Source: CAVWDI01 sp963753725 | GTDB taxonomy: Bacteria; Chloroflexota; Anaerolineae; Anaerolineales; UBA4823 | Direction of reading: 5' to 3' | NCBI GenBank assembly: GCA_963753725.1 | Contig: CAVWDI010000021.1 | Location: 124,001-188,000, forward strand | DNA length: 64,000 bases | Notes under the pieces: model-generated | Told to the model about the DNA's origin: nothing | Databases searched by the model: none | Seen by the model: only the letters and a program-made list of their open reading frames with translations | Part shown: positions 19,107 to 28,123 of the stretch, piece after piece | Layout: every line of letters begins with the position of its first letter | How positions within the stretch are numbered: the first letter of the stretch is position 1 | Position numbers and translations under genes: made by a program

Positions 19107-20402
19107 ATGCAATCGTCCATCACAAAACACACCCTCGATAACGGTTTACAGGTCGTATTAAAAGAAATTCACTTCGCCCCGCTCATCAGCCATTGGGTCT
19201 GGTACCGGGTCGGTTCACGCGATGAGATTTCCGGCAGCACCGGAATTTCACATTGGGTGGAACACATGCAGTTCAAAGGGACACCCAAGTATCCCTCCCA
19301 GGTTTTGGACAAAGCAATCTCGCGAGTGGGTGGGGTATGGAACGCCTTTACCCACCTGGATTGGACCACCTATTTTGAAACGCTGCCCGCACATGAAATC
19401 GGTTTGGCGCTTGATCTTGAAGCCGACCGTATGACCAGCAGTCTGTTCGAACCAGATGAAGTCGCCTCCGAACGTACGGTGATTATCTCCGAACGTCAGG
19501 GCAATGAAAACCAGCCGCTCTTTCGCCTGACTGAGGAAATTCAGGCTGCTGCCTTCCGGGTCCATTCATACCACCACATGGTAATTGGCGACATGGCGGA
19601 CCTGCACACAATCCAGCGGGACGATTTATACAACCATTACAATTCCTACTACTCCCCCGGTAATGCAGTGGTTACGATAGCCGGCGATTTCGATTCTGAG
19701 GTTATGCTCAAACAGGTAAATGAAGTCTATGGATCAATTCCAGGTAAGCAGGCACCGCCTCGGGTTAATAGATCAGAACCCTCCCAAACAGGTGAACGCC
19801 GGATAGATGTAGAAGGACCTGGCGAAACCACCTTCCTGCAGCTTGCATACCACATTCCGGCAGCAAACCATCCTGATTTTCTCCCGCTGATGGTTCTGGA
19901 TAGTCTGCTCACCGGACCCAGCAACCTGAATATGTTCGGGACAGGCATCTCAAATAAAACATCCCTGCTCTACCGCTCGCTGGTCGAAAAAGAACTGGCA
20001 GTCAGCGTTTTTGGGGGTATGCAGGCCGCCCATGACCCATTCTTGTATACAATCAATACCATCCTGCATCCCCAGAGTAAGGTTGAAAATGTACTTGCCG
20101 CCATTGATGATCAAATCCAGCGTATACAGGAGACTGTACCTGCATCAGATAGTCTCGAACGCGCTGTAAAGCAGGCACGCGCCCTGTTCGCATATGGCAG
20201 CGAGAGCATAACCAACCAGGCCTTTTGGCTCGGTATATCCGAAATGGTTGCGACCTACGAATGGTTTGTCCAATATCTGGACAAGCTGGGTGCGATCAGC
20301 CCGGAGGATGTTCAACGCGCTGCTTCAACCTATTTGCGTCCACAAAACCGTATCTCCGGCGTTTATATTCCGACCGGCAATGGCCAACCAACCGTGCAGT
20401 AA
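19107..20402 (+). CDS. M16 family zinc peptidase, catalytic subunit
   Basis: The inverted zinc motif HxxEH is present as HWVEHMQFKGTPKYPS, with the downstream Glu region in ERTVIISERQGNENQP. The start at 19107 gives MQSSITKHTLDNGLQV, the usual M16 N-terminus; an upstream in-frame ATG at 19038 adds an unlikely extension. It is about 432 residues, the usual half-size of two-subunit bacterial M16 peptidases. The next gene encodes its partner. No signal peptide is seen, so it probably works in the cytoplasm on peptides. Confidence 0.9.
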   Translation: MQSSITKHTLDNGLQVVLKEIHFAPLISHWVWYRVGSRDEISGSTGISHWVEHMQFKGTPKYPSQVLDKAISRVGGVWNAFTHLDWTTYFETLPAHEIGLALDLEADRMTSSLFEPDEVASERTVIISERQGNENQPLFRLTEEIQAAAFRVHSYHHMVIGDMADLHTIQRDDLYNHYNSYYSPGNAVVTIAGDFDSEVMLKQVNEVYGSIPGKQAPPRVNRSEPSQTGERRIDVEGPGETTFLQLAYHIPAANHPDFLPLMVLDSLLTGPSNLNMFGTGISNKTSLLYRSLVEKELAVSVFGGMQAAHDPFLYTINTILHPQSKVENVLAAIDDQIQRIQETVPASDSLERAVKQARALFAYGSESITNQAFWLGISEMVATYEWFVQYLDKLGAISPEDVQRAASTYLRPQNRISGVYIPTGNGQPTVQ

Positions 20403-20431
20403 CTCAATCTCACTAATTTTAAAAATTTTAT

Positions 20432-21745
20432 ATGAACCGAACTCCCGTTCCTGAATCTAACCCTAAGATATTTACAAATACTTTCCCTGGTTCTGACGAC
20501 ATTACTCGAGTTGAACTGGAAAATGGAATCGTCATATTGAGCCGGGCGAATTTCAACAGCCCTTCAGTAGTCGTCAGCGGTTATATGCCCGCCGGGGGGC
20601 TTTTTGACCCGGATGAAAAACTTGGACTGGCGGATTTTACAGTCTCAGCGCTTATGCGCGGTACGATCGCGCGCAGTTTTCAAGAAATTTTTGATGCCCT
20701 GGAATCAGCTGGCGCCTCATTAAGCTTCAGCGGAGCCACCCACACGATTGGTTTCAGCGCCAAATCCCTGGCTGAAGATCTTGATCTCCTGCTTGAATTG
20801 CTGAGCGAGGCGCTGCAGGGACCAGCATTCCCCGATGATCAGGTTGAACGACTGCGCACTCAACTGATGACCTCCCTGGCTCTCCGTTCACAGGACACTG
20901 GCGAAATGGCATCCATGGCCTTCGACCAGCTCGTTTACGATGGTCACCCATACTCCCGTCCAGAAGACGGCTACCCTGAGACAATCCAGCGTATCACCAT
21001 TGAAGACATATCGGAATTTCATGGGAAACATTATGGCCCAAATGGTATGGTTATTGCAGTTGTGGGCGCTGTTGATCCCCAAACGGCTATCGAAAAAGTC
21101 AATGGAAGATTTGGGGAATGGGAAAATCACGAACAACCAGCCCCACCTGCGCTGCCGCCATATAGACCGCTCACCAAAATTGATCGGAAAAGTATTACCA
21201 TTCCAGGAAAATTCCAATCCGATGTGATATTAGGAACTGTCGGTCCCAGGCGCAAATCAGACGACTTTCTGCCTGCTGCTTTGGGTAACAGTGTGTTGGG
21301 ACAGTTTGGGATGATGGGGCGCCTTGGCGAGGTAGTGCGTGAAAAAGCAGGGTTAGCATACCATGTCAGCAGCAGCATGAGCGGCGGGCTGGGACCTGGT
21401 CCCTGGTATATTTCGGCCGGCGTTGCTCCTGAAAATGTTGACAAAGCCATCGATCTGATCCGGGGTGAAATTACACGCTTCGTAAGCGAACCAATCAGCG
21501 CCCAGGAACTCTCAGACAGCCAGTCCAATTTTATCGGTCGTTTGCCGCTTTCGCTTGAATCTAACGCAGGGGTGGCAGCCGCCCTCACCAATCTTGAACG
21601 CTACCAGCTCAGCTTGGATTACTACCGCGACTATCCTGGTTTGATCCGAGGTATTACAGCTGAAAATGTCCTGAAAACCGCCCAAAACTATCTTGATCCG
21701 GATCGATTAGCCATAGCCACAGCCGGACCCGAGTTGGACAAATGA
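20432..21745 (+). CDS. M16 family peptidase-like protein, non-catalytic partner
   Basis: A 437-residue M16-fold protein that lacks HxxEH at the expected place (PAGGLFDPDEKLGLADFTVS), as in regulatory subunits. It keeps the C-terminal R/Y-type substrate-binding region around LGQFGMMGRLGEVVREKAGLAY. With the preceding gene it would form an alpha-beta heterodimer that encloses peptides. Its stop overlaps the acpS start by 4 nt. Confidence 0.88.
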   Translation: MNRTPVPESNPKIFTNTFPGSDDITRVELENGIVILSRANFNSPSVVVSGYMPAGGLFDPDEKLGLADFTVSALMRGTIARSFQEIFDALESAGASLSFSGATHTIGFSAKSLAEDLDLLLELLSEALQGPAFPDDQVERLRTQLMTSLALRSQDTGEMASMAFDQLVYDGHPYSRPEDGYPETIQRITIEDISEFHGKHYGPNGMVIAVVGAVDPQTAIEKVNGRFGEWENHEQPAPPALPPYRPLTKIDRKSITIPGKFQSDVILGTVGPRRKSDDFLPAALGNSVLGQFGMMGRLGEVVREKAGLAYHVSSSMSGGLGPGPWYISAGVAPENVDKAIDLIRGEITRFVSEPISAQELSDSQSNFIGRLPLSLESNAGVAAALTNLERYQLSLDYYRDYPGLIRGITAENVLKTAQNYLDPDRLAIATAGPELDK

Positions 21746-22116
21746 CAAATCTTGTCACCGGTATAGATTTGATTGAGATTGAACGGCTGCAGAGCGCTAT
21801 CGAGCGCCACGGCAATCCCTTCCTGGAGAGGATTTTTACACCTGATGAGCTTTCCGAGGTGGGAGATAAACCAGCCTCGCTGGCTGCACGTTTTGCAGCC
21901 AAAGAAGCTGTCGCGAAAGCGCTTGGTACTGGTATAGGACCTGTTCACTGGAAAGAAATTGAAGCTCTGCGCGGGGATGCCGGACAACCGGTATTACAGC
22001 TGTATGGAAAAGCAGCCCAGCTGGCAAAAGAACACAACCTGGGTGAATGGTCGATCAGCCTCAGTCATACGAAAACGCATGCCATAGCGGTCGCCGTTGC
22101 GATTGGCTCAGATTAG
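21742..22116 (+). CDS. acpS: Holo-[acyl-carrier-protein] synthase
   Basis: AcpS moves the 4'-phosphopantetheine arm from CoA to acyl carrier protein. The 124-residue protein has both family motifs: the Mg-binding VTGIDLIEIERLQ at the N-terminus and LAARFAAKEAVAKALGTG at about residues 50-67. It ends with ISLSHTKTHAIAVAVA. Length is normal. It is coupled to the M16 genes by a 4-nt overlap although its function is unrelated. Confidence 0.95.
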   Translation: MTNLVTGIDLIEIERLQSAIERHGNPFLERIFTPDELSEVGDKPASLAARFAAKEAVAKALGTGIGPVHWKEIEALRGDAGQPVLQLYGKAAQLAKEHNLGEWSISLSHTKTHAIAVAVAIGSD

Positions 22117-22176
22117 GTAAATACGAAAAGAAAGATTCCGTTTAACAGCCAGCTTTATACAATTTGCGGTTAATTA

Positions 22177-22839
22177 TCACGCTTCGGCTTCGCTTGTCTT
22201 GCTCATGCGCTCTTTTACCACTTCATAAACAGCTGGCAGGACCGAAATAAGGATAATCGCCAGTACAACAAGGGTGAAATTATCCTTTACAAACGGTAAA
22301 GCGCCGAAGAAATATCCGCCCAGCGTGAAAATCGTTACCCACAATATCCCGCCGATCACGTTGTAAGAGAAAAAACGACCGTAACTCATCTCTCCCACTC
22401 CAGCCACAAACGGCGCGAATGTGCGCACAATAGGTACAAACCTGGCAAGGATGATCGTCTTGCCGCCGTGTTTCTCATAGAACTCGTGTGTCTTGTCAAG
22501 ATATTCTTTTTTCAAAAAGCGAATATCACCGCTGAACGCCCTGGGGCCGATAAAATGACCGATCCAGTAATTAACTGTATCGCCCAATATCGCTGCGAAA
22601 ACCAATATAGCCCAAAGGACCACGATGTTCAATGCAGAGCCTAGAGCTGGAGATGCAAAAGTCCCGGCCGCAAAAAGAAGCAAATCACCCGGTAGAAACG
22701 GCGTAATAACCAGACCAGTCTCCATGAATATGATCGCAAACAATATAAAATATGTCCACGTTCCATAATTCTGGATGATCGTACTCAGATGTTCATCCAA
22801 ATGCAGGATTAAATCTATCAAATAAGATACTATTTCCAT
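22177..22839 (-). CDS. DedA family membrane protein
   Basis: A 220-residue polytopic protein with the DedA/VTT signature FMETGLVITPFLPGDLLLFA and the basic-acidic motif FYEKHGGKTIILARFVPIVR with GEMSYGRFF. DedA proteins are linked to lipid-carrier flipping and membrane-potential homeostasis. The gene is convergent with acpS and lies just downstream of the PrsW-like gene on the same strand. Confidence 0.92.
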   Translation of the reverse strand: MEIVSYLIDLILHLDEHLSTIIQNYGTWTYFILFAIIFMETGLVITPFLPGDLLLFAAGTFASPALGSALNIVVLWAILVFAAILGDTVNYWIGHFIGPRAFSGDIRFLKKEYLDKTHEFYEKHGGKTIILARFVPIVRTFAPFVAGVGEMSYGRFFSYNVIGGILWVTIFTLGGYFFGALPFVKDNFTLVVLAIILISVLPAVYEVVKERMSKTSEAEA

Positions 22840-22896
22840 AAGTTTGTCTTTTGACAGCCAGGGATATAAAAGATGCGGCAGGATTATAGCACGCTT

Positions 22897-24186
22897 TTAC
22901 AGATCTGAAGCGCTTGTAAGCGCACTGTCTTCACCCGGGCTGCTGGATTGTGATTCCCTGAACCCACGATTCACGACGATTAGCACCAGAAAAGCGCCGA
23001 TGATGATTACACCCAAAAAGAACGGCGCGATACCCCCCAAAGACGATACCAGAACCGGCATTTCGATATTCTCAACCAGATCACCTGCCAAGACCGTATA
23101 GGCGGTGAACAGAGTAATCCCATTCCACAAGCCATGCAGCGCAACCACCCCGATATATGTCAAAGCCAGCCGTAAATATTTGCCCTGCTTCCAGGCCAAA
23201 ACCATAGCCCAGCCCATCAGTCCAGTAGTAAGAATATGGATAACCGCAGTGCCGGATCGCGCCAGGACCACCATGATCCATTCCTCACTGGTGCTGGAGA
23301 GCGCCAAACTCTCAAAGAAAGCGTAACCGGCGCCGCTCAATAATCCCGCGGTAAATCCTCCCATCGGTGTGATTTCCCGGCCAACAAGCAGCCACACGCC
23401 GATAGGTTTTAGCGCCTCTTCGATTAAAGGCACGATCGCAGCAGCGAAAATAAATACCACGAAGAGCACAGGCGGTTGGATGAAAAAAGGCGCCAACTCT
23501 TCAAGCATCTGATCCGGTGTGAGCGCGCTGTTCATCAGCCCTTCCATTTGGATGATTAAATCCTGTAAGAGTTCTGGCTGCCTCATCAGTAAACCAAGCC
23601 CAAGCACTGTAACTACTCCAAACGCAATAACTTCCGCCATCATAATTAAAAACGGGCCAAGCACCAAACCGCTGTCGAACACCCCCCACCTGCGCTGCGG
23701 CGATCCGAGCCCCAGTCCGCGCACACCCAAATATAGAAACCACAATACCGGCAGCCCAATAGCCAGGATGTGCATAAATGGCAGGATAATCCATGCTAAA
23801 TATTCATTTTTCGTAACCAGGTACCCGATTAAAAGAACTACGGGTAAAGCAAATATCCAGACCGTCGGACGCAGCCACCACTTATCCGGCACATTGATGG
23901 ATATCTCTTTTCCAATGATACGACCCAATGAGAACACTATCGAGGGCAGCAGCAGCACGCCGCAAACAGCGCCTGCAGCCACAAAAAGGAACACCGGCAG
24001 CACACCGCCCGGTATGGATTCGCCGCCTACCAGGTTCAAGAATCCCATAAGCGCCAGGACCAGGGATAAAGACCACAAACCCAACGCAGCCAGGGCGCTG
24101 AGAATTAACTGCAATACGGTCAATGGGTCGTTATCCCTTTTCCTTACAGAGATTTTGACGAAAGAGGAAAATTCTTGAGACGGCAT
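22897..24186 (-). CDS. PrsW-like intramembrane protease
   Basis: A protein of about 429 residues with many membrane helices. The conserved PrsW core is present: EEALKPIGVWLLVGR (the EE-x-x-K motif), then GFTAGLLSGAGYAFFESLAL and the His in VIHILTTGLMGWAM. PrsW proteases cut anti-sigma factors within the membrane, and other members have unknown substrates. No sigma/anti-sigma pair is nearby. Start ATG at 24186; a GTG one codon upstream is also possible. Confidence 0.85.
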   Translation of the reverse strand: MPSQEFSSFVKISVRKRDNDPLTVLQLILSALAALGLWSLSLVLALMGFLNLVGGESIPGGVLPVFLFVAAGAVCGVLLLPSIVFSLGRIIGKEISINVPDKWWLRPTVWIFALPVVLLIGYLVTKNEYLAWIILPFMHILAIGLPVLWFLYLGVRGLGLGSPQRRWGVFDSGLVLGPFLIMMAEVIAFGVVTVLGLGLLMRQPELLQDLIIQMEGLMNSALTPDQMLEELAPFFIQPPVLFVVFIFAAAIVPLIEEALKPIGVWLLVGREITPMGGFTAGLLSGAGYAFFESLALSSTSEEWIMVVLARSGTAVIHILTTGLMGWAMVLAWKQGKYLRLALTYIGVVALHGLWNGITLFTAYTVLAGDLVENIEMPVLVSSLGGIAPFFLGVIIIGAFLVLIVVNRGFRESQSSSPGEDSALTSASDL

Positions 24187-24260
24187 CACTTCAGACTGCT
24201 TGGCACGCGCAAATATTTACCTGATCTGTCGATTGGTATTGGTTAAGTGGATGAATGAGG

Positions 24261-25601
24261 TTAATTTTCAACGATTGTTACACCCAGGATACGATCCCCT
24301 TCCGGCAGCTCTCCAGGTTGAGAAGGATCACGTTGGACCAGGGATTCAACCACATCCATCCCGGAGATTACGCGCCCAAAGATTGTGTATCCGCCATCCA
24401 GATGGGGCACTTCCGAATATGTGATAAAAAACTGGCTGCCGTTTGTGTCCGGACCTGAGTTCGCCATTCCTAAGAGACCCGGCTGGTCGAAACTAAGGTC
24501 GCTGGAGGTTTCATTGTCAAATTCGTATCCCGGACCACCCATACCTGTTCCGGTAGGATCGCCTGTTTGAGCCACAAAACCTGGGATTACACGGTGGAAA
24601 ATGATATCGTCGAACCAGCCCTCTTCAGCCAGGAATACAAAGCTGTTAACGGCCAATGGGGCTTCCGCTGGATAGAGTTCTATCTCAACATCACCCTTTT
24701 CGGTCTCAAGCGTTGCCACATATTCCTTCTGGGGGTCAATCGTCATTGGTGGACAATCTTCATATTGCTGCTGTTCAAAAAGCGCCAATTCGATTACAGA
24801 TGACAGGTTGCCGTAACTCAGGCCTCCCTGGTACGGTTGTCCATTGATCACGATGAAGGGTGTCCCTGGGATGCCAATCGATGAATTCGTCTCCCAGGTC
24901 TCTTTTGCAAAGTCAGCTATTTCCTGACTGGTTAAATCCTGGGAAAATTGTGCTCCATCCAAACCCAGGTCCTCAGCCTGTTCGCTGACCCAGCTTTCAA
25001 ATTCATCCGGTGATAAGGCTTTCCATTCGTTGAGGGATTCAAATAACAGGTCGTGCATTTCCCAGAATTTTCCCTGCACACCGGCCGCTTCTGCCGCTTG
25101 GGTCGCTAAGGCCGCTTTATCATGAATGCTCAGGGGGAAATGACGAAAGATAACGCGCAGGTCATCCGAGTAGTCTTCTTTTAGTTGCGCCATCACGGGC
25201 GCAATCGCTGCACAGCCCGGTCACTGAAAATCGGCGTATTCAATGAGGGTTACATAAGCATCCTCGCTGCCCTGCGCCCAGTCATTTTCAGTGGGGGGAG
25301 ACAACACATCGTAGGCGACTGTCAGAGGTTCTTTGCTGCGGCATCCGGACATGGATGTTAAATCAAACAGCTCTTCATTCGCTAGTTCTGTGCTGGCGAT
25401 TTGTTCCTCGGGTTCTTCAGTTTCAATTTCTTCCGCTGCGGGTTCTTCAGTCTCCTCCACTGGCGCGTTTTTATCCATCTCTTCGGTTTCTTCCACAACC
25501 CGGCTGACTTCCGTCGCTTCAGTCTCGAGGCTGCCTTTAGCGCAGGCAGTCAGAATGAAAACCAGGGCAATTAATAATATAAATATTCGTTTTGATAACA
25601 A
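24261..25601 (-). CDS. DsbA-like thioredoxin/cyclophilin fusion lipoprotein with in-frame UGA (candidate selenoprotein)
   Basis: A TTG start (25601) lies behind AAAGGAG. The signal peptide ends in the lipobox LTAC, followed by a Glu/Thr-rich linker and a DsbA/thioredoxin-fold domain (DAYVTLIEYADFQ...). The codon after YADFQ is TGA, followed in the same frame by PGCAAIAPVMAQLKEDY and the rest of the DsbA domain including the cis-Pro segment GIPGTPFIVING. A cyclophilin-type peptidyl-prolyl isomerase domain follows, with FHRVIPGFVAQTGDPTGTG and GSQFFIT. Relatives have Cys here (FQCPxC), so reading UGA as selenocysteine gives a UPGC redox motif. A nonsense mutation or base-call error is the alternative. 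Total is 446 codons plus stop. The role would be folding or disulfide exchange of exported proteins. Confidence 0.8.
25185..25204 (-). promoter_or_regulatory. Candidate bacterial SECIS hairpin
   Basis: Downstream of the UGA (25221-25223) on the minus strand, TTGCGCC and GGCGCAA form a perfect 7-bp stem around the 6-nt loop CGTGAT, with G as its second loop base. The stem begins 17 nt after the UGA and the loop 24 nt after it. That fits the general rule for bacterial SECIS elements: a small apical loop with G in the first two positions, roughly 16-37 nt from the UGA. An alternative weaker hairpin (CGGGC/GCCCG) starts closer to the UGA. Confidence 0.5.
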
Positions 25602-25651
25602 CTTATTTTCTCCTTTGGTTGATTAAAAATTCGTGTCATTTTACCAGGTAA

Positions 25652-26938
25652 TCAGGCGCCTCGCTCTACCGCGCTTTGCAGCTGCTCAAACGAATACATC
25701 CATGATATACGTTTCAAAAACGAGGCCAGCGATGGACTTTGGGCTCGCAGGGTCCTTACCGCCTCTCCAACCGGGTCTTCAGCCGCGCCTGCCGCGCCGC
25801 CTGGTTCATCGGCATAGGCTCCGTAAAAAGCAAAATAAGCCTGGTTGAGCTTGCGTATCTGGTATCCATGATCCCAGAAAACCCTGCGTCGTTCGTCCAT
25901 ATAGTCTTCGGCTGCCTCAATTTCTCCCTGTGCCAGCAATTCATCCACCGTTAAACGAGTTTCGTGCATCTCAGCTCTAAAATCAAATTGTGGCGGTTCC
26001 GCCGCCTGGCTTGGATCCGCAGGCGGTGGTGGCGGTGGTGGAACGTGTTCCGGGTAATATCTTTCTAAAATTGCACGCCCAATTTCCTTGCCGGCCAGGG
26101 AAGCCGCGCTCTCATTCATTACCCGCAGTTCAGGGCTCGAAAAATAATTTATACCAAGCGGGCGTGTTGTCAAAAAGTTGTGCACCCATTCGTGTGACAC
26201 CACCTCGGTGAGCCATACAAGGTTGTTCGTTTCCTGGACCATGGTTGGATAGATCCCAACGCCGCCAATCGGAACTACAAGTGAAGATACGTTTAATCCA
26301 CTATCAACCCTTTCTTCCAGGGAAAATTTCTCATCTACCGAAAGACCTGGATTGAGGGATATATCCGCGTCCTGTTGGATGACATCCCTCGGACTGACAA
26401 TTAACGCCGACGGTAGAGGCGTATTGTGGTACAGCACAGGCGGTATAGGTTGTCCACCCAGGCTTAGACCCAAATCCGCCAGGATACGGCTGACCTGGCT
26501 CTGTAAAACACCTTCCGCTACTGGGCTGATCAAATTGCGCTGCGCATATATTGAATTTAATTGCTCGCGTTTGGTTTTCGATGCTGTTTGAGGATCGGTA
26601 ATATCCGGATCAGAATATATGGATTGTATTTCCCATTCCGATTGGTGAATATTCGAGACCAGGCCCAGATAATCCAGGACGAATTGACTTCTTTCGCCTT
26701 CGGATATGTATTTGCTGGTACCCAAAGAGGATTGCGCCAGCTTTAATCCTAAAGCCTTTGCCGTCCACTCTACATAGTCGAACTCAACCCCGCGGGTATA
26801 CACACGCACTTGCTCGATCTTGTCACTGATCAGAACATTACTGCTTCCTAGGAGCACAAAACCCAAAAGGAATACACCAGCCAGACGCAGCAAACGCGTG
26901 GCAAAATTCAGGTATTTCACGATGTGCGATTGTATCAT
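25652..26938 (-). CDS. Membrane-anchored HEXXH protein, probable zinc metallopeptidase
   Basis: A 428-residue protein with one N-terminal membrane helix (LLRLAGVFLLGFVLLGSSNVL) and a large outer domain. The motif VVSHEWVHNFL supplies HExxH, and 20-30 residues later MNESAASLAGKEIG could supply the third ligand (Glu, gluzincin-like). A proline run splits the molecule, followed by a helical tail. No known family is recognised, and protease activity is inferred from the motif only. It lies upstream of the DsbA-cyclophilin gene on the same strand with a 50-bp gap, so they may be cotranscribed. Confidence 0.7.
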   Translation of the reverse strand: MIQSHIVKYLNFATRLLRLAGVFLLGFVLLGSSNVLISDKIEQVRVYTRGVEFDYVEWTAKALGLKLAQSSLGTSKYISEGERSQFVLDYLGLVSNIHQSEWEIQSIYSDPDITDPQTASKTKREQLNSIYAQRNLISPVAEGVLQSQVSRILADLGLSLGGQPIPPVLYHNTPLPSALIVSPRDVIQQDADISLNPGLSVDEKFSLEERVDSGLNVSSLVVPIGGVGIYPTMVQETNNLVWLTEVVSHEWVHNFLTTRPLGINYFSSPELRVMNESAASLAGKEIGRAILERYYPEHVPPPPPPPADPSQAAEPPQFDFRAEMHETRLTVDELLAQGEIEAAEDYMDERRRVFWDHGYQIRKLNQAYFAFYGAYADEPGGAAGAAEDPVGEAVRTLRAQSPSLASFLKRISWMYSFEQLQSAVERGA

Positions 26939-27077
26939 GCATAACTGAACCAGCCCTTATATTGAACTTAGATTTGGCTTAAATCGAGCCTAATGGCTAT
27001 CTTAAGCGCATACTTCATACCTCCCATTTGCCGTTTTTATTACTATAATCAGTTTAAGTTAAAGCCATCTTTTGGCA

Positions 27078-27086
27078 TGCTATAAT
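27078..27086 (+). promoter_or_regulatory. Extended -10 promoter of the epimerase gene
   Basis: TGC directly followed by TATAAT (27081-27086) is an extended -10 element. The -35 region (TTAAAG, 16 bp upstream) is weak. Transcription would start near 27093, about 30 nt before the ATG at 27123. Confidence 0.55.
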
Positions 27087-27122
27087 TCACTTATATTTCT
27101 GCTCGAGGTATAACCAAACAAT

Positions 27123-28072
27123 ATGAACTTCTTAATCACCGGCGCGGCCGGGTTCTTAGGTTCGCACTTAGCCAATTACCTGGTTCGTGAAGGGCACCAG
27201 GTACGCGGGTTGGATGACCTGTCTGCAGGCGATTTAAAAGCCCTCTCACCTGAAGTCCTGTTCACACGGGGTGACGTTAATGACCGTCCAAGGCTGTGGA
27301 CATTGCTGCAGGACGTTGACTGCGTTTACCACCTAGCGGCACGCGTGGCTGTCCCGGAATCGATTTTATATCCACGCGAATATAACGCCACCAATGTTGG
27401 TGGAACAGTAAGCCTGATGGAAGCCATGCGTGATGTAGGCGTTAACAGAGTCGTGTTTATCTCTTCGGGTGCCGTTTACGGCAATCAGGATGAACAACCC
27501 TTGACCGAAACCGCTGTTCCTTACCCAAGTTCACCTTACGCTGTTTCGAAATTGGCTGCAGAATATTATGTTCGTACAATAGGCGACTTGTGGGGGATCG
27601 AATCCGTAAGTCTGCGTGTTTTAATACATACGGCCCTGGACAGCGTCTGCCCCCCTCCCACCCGCCTGTTATTCCTAATTTTTTAAAAAATGCCACCCAT
27701 TCAGGCACATTGGTGATGTACGGTGAAGGTCACCAAACTCGTGACTACGTATTTGTAGATGATGTAGTAAACGCCATGATCGCCGCTTCAACGGCACCAG
27801 ATGTAGATAACCTGGTCATTAATATCGGCTGCGGCACAGAAATGAGCATCCGTGATCTGGTGAAACTCGTTATGGATGTTACCGGGGTAAAAGCGGAGGT
27901 AATTTCCAACAAACAGAACGATCCAGGGGTATCACGCATGTGCGCTGATTTATCCCTTGCACGCAGTAAATTGGGATACAAACCCCATTTTTCCCTTTCC
28001 GAGGGGCTTCGCCTGACTATAGAACGCGACTCACGGTTCCAGCAGGAATCAGCGGCCCAACCAACCGTTTAA
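27123..28072 (+). CDS. NAD-dependent epimerase/dehydratase (UDP-glucose 4-epimerase-like), one frameshift
   Basis: An extended short-chain dehydrogenase acting on nucleotide sugars. It has the NAD motif ITGAAGFLGSHLANYLV at the N-terminus, the catalytic Ser in VFISSGAVYGNQDEQP and Y-x3-K in SPYAVSKLAAEYYV. The frame then breaks at 27619-27622, where TTTT stands where five T are expected: the sequence reads SLRV then FNTYGPGQR in another frame. The second part (VFVDDVVNAMIAAS, SIRDLVKLVMDVTG) completes a normal protein of about 316 residues. Loss of one T in a homopolymer suggests a sequencing error. purA follows 51 bp downstream. Confidence 0.88.
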
Positions 28073-28123
28073 TTTAATTCTATCGTCTTCGATATTTCAA
28101 TTTCATCTAAGGAGATTTCCCAA

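Noticed and set aside
21127..21591. 154-codon minus-strand ORF
   Set aside because: Opposite the M16 partner gene; no family features.
23519..24178. 219-codon plus-strand ORF
   Set aside because: It lies entirely opposite the PrsW-like gene, has low-complexity composition and no ribosome site or known motif.
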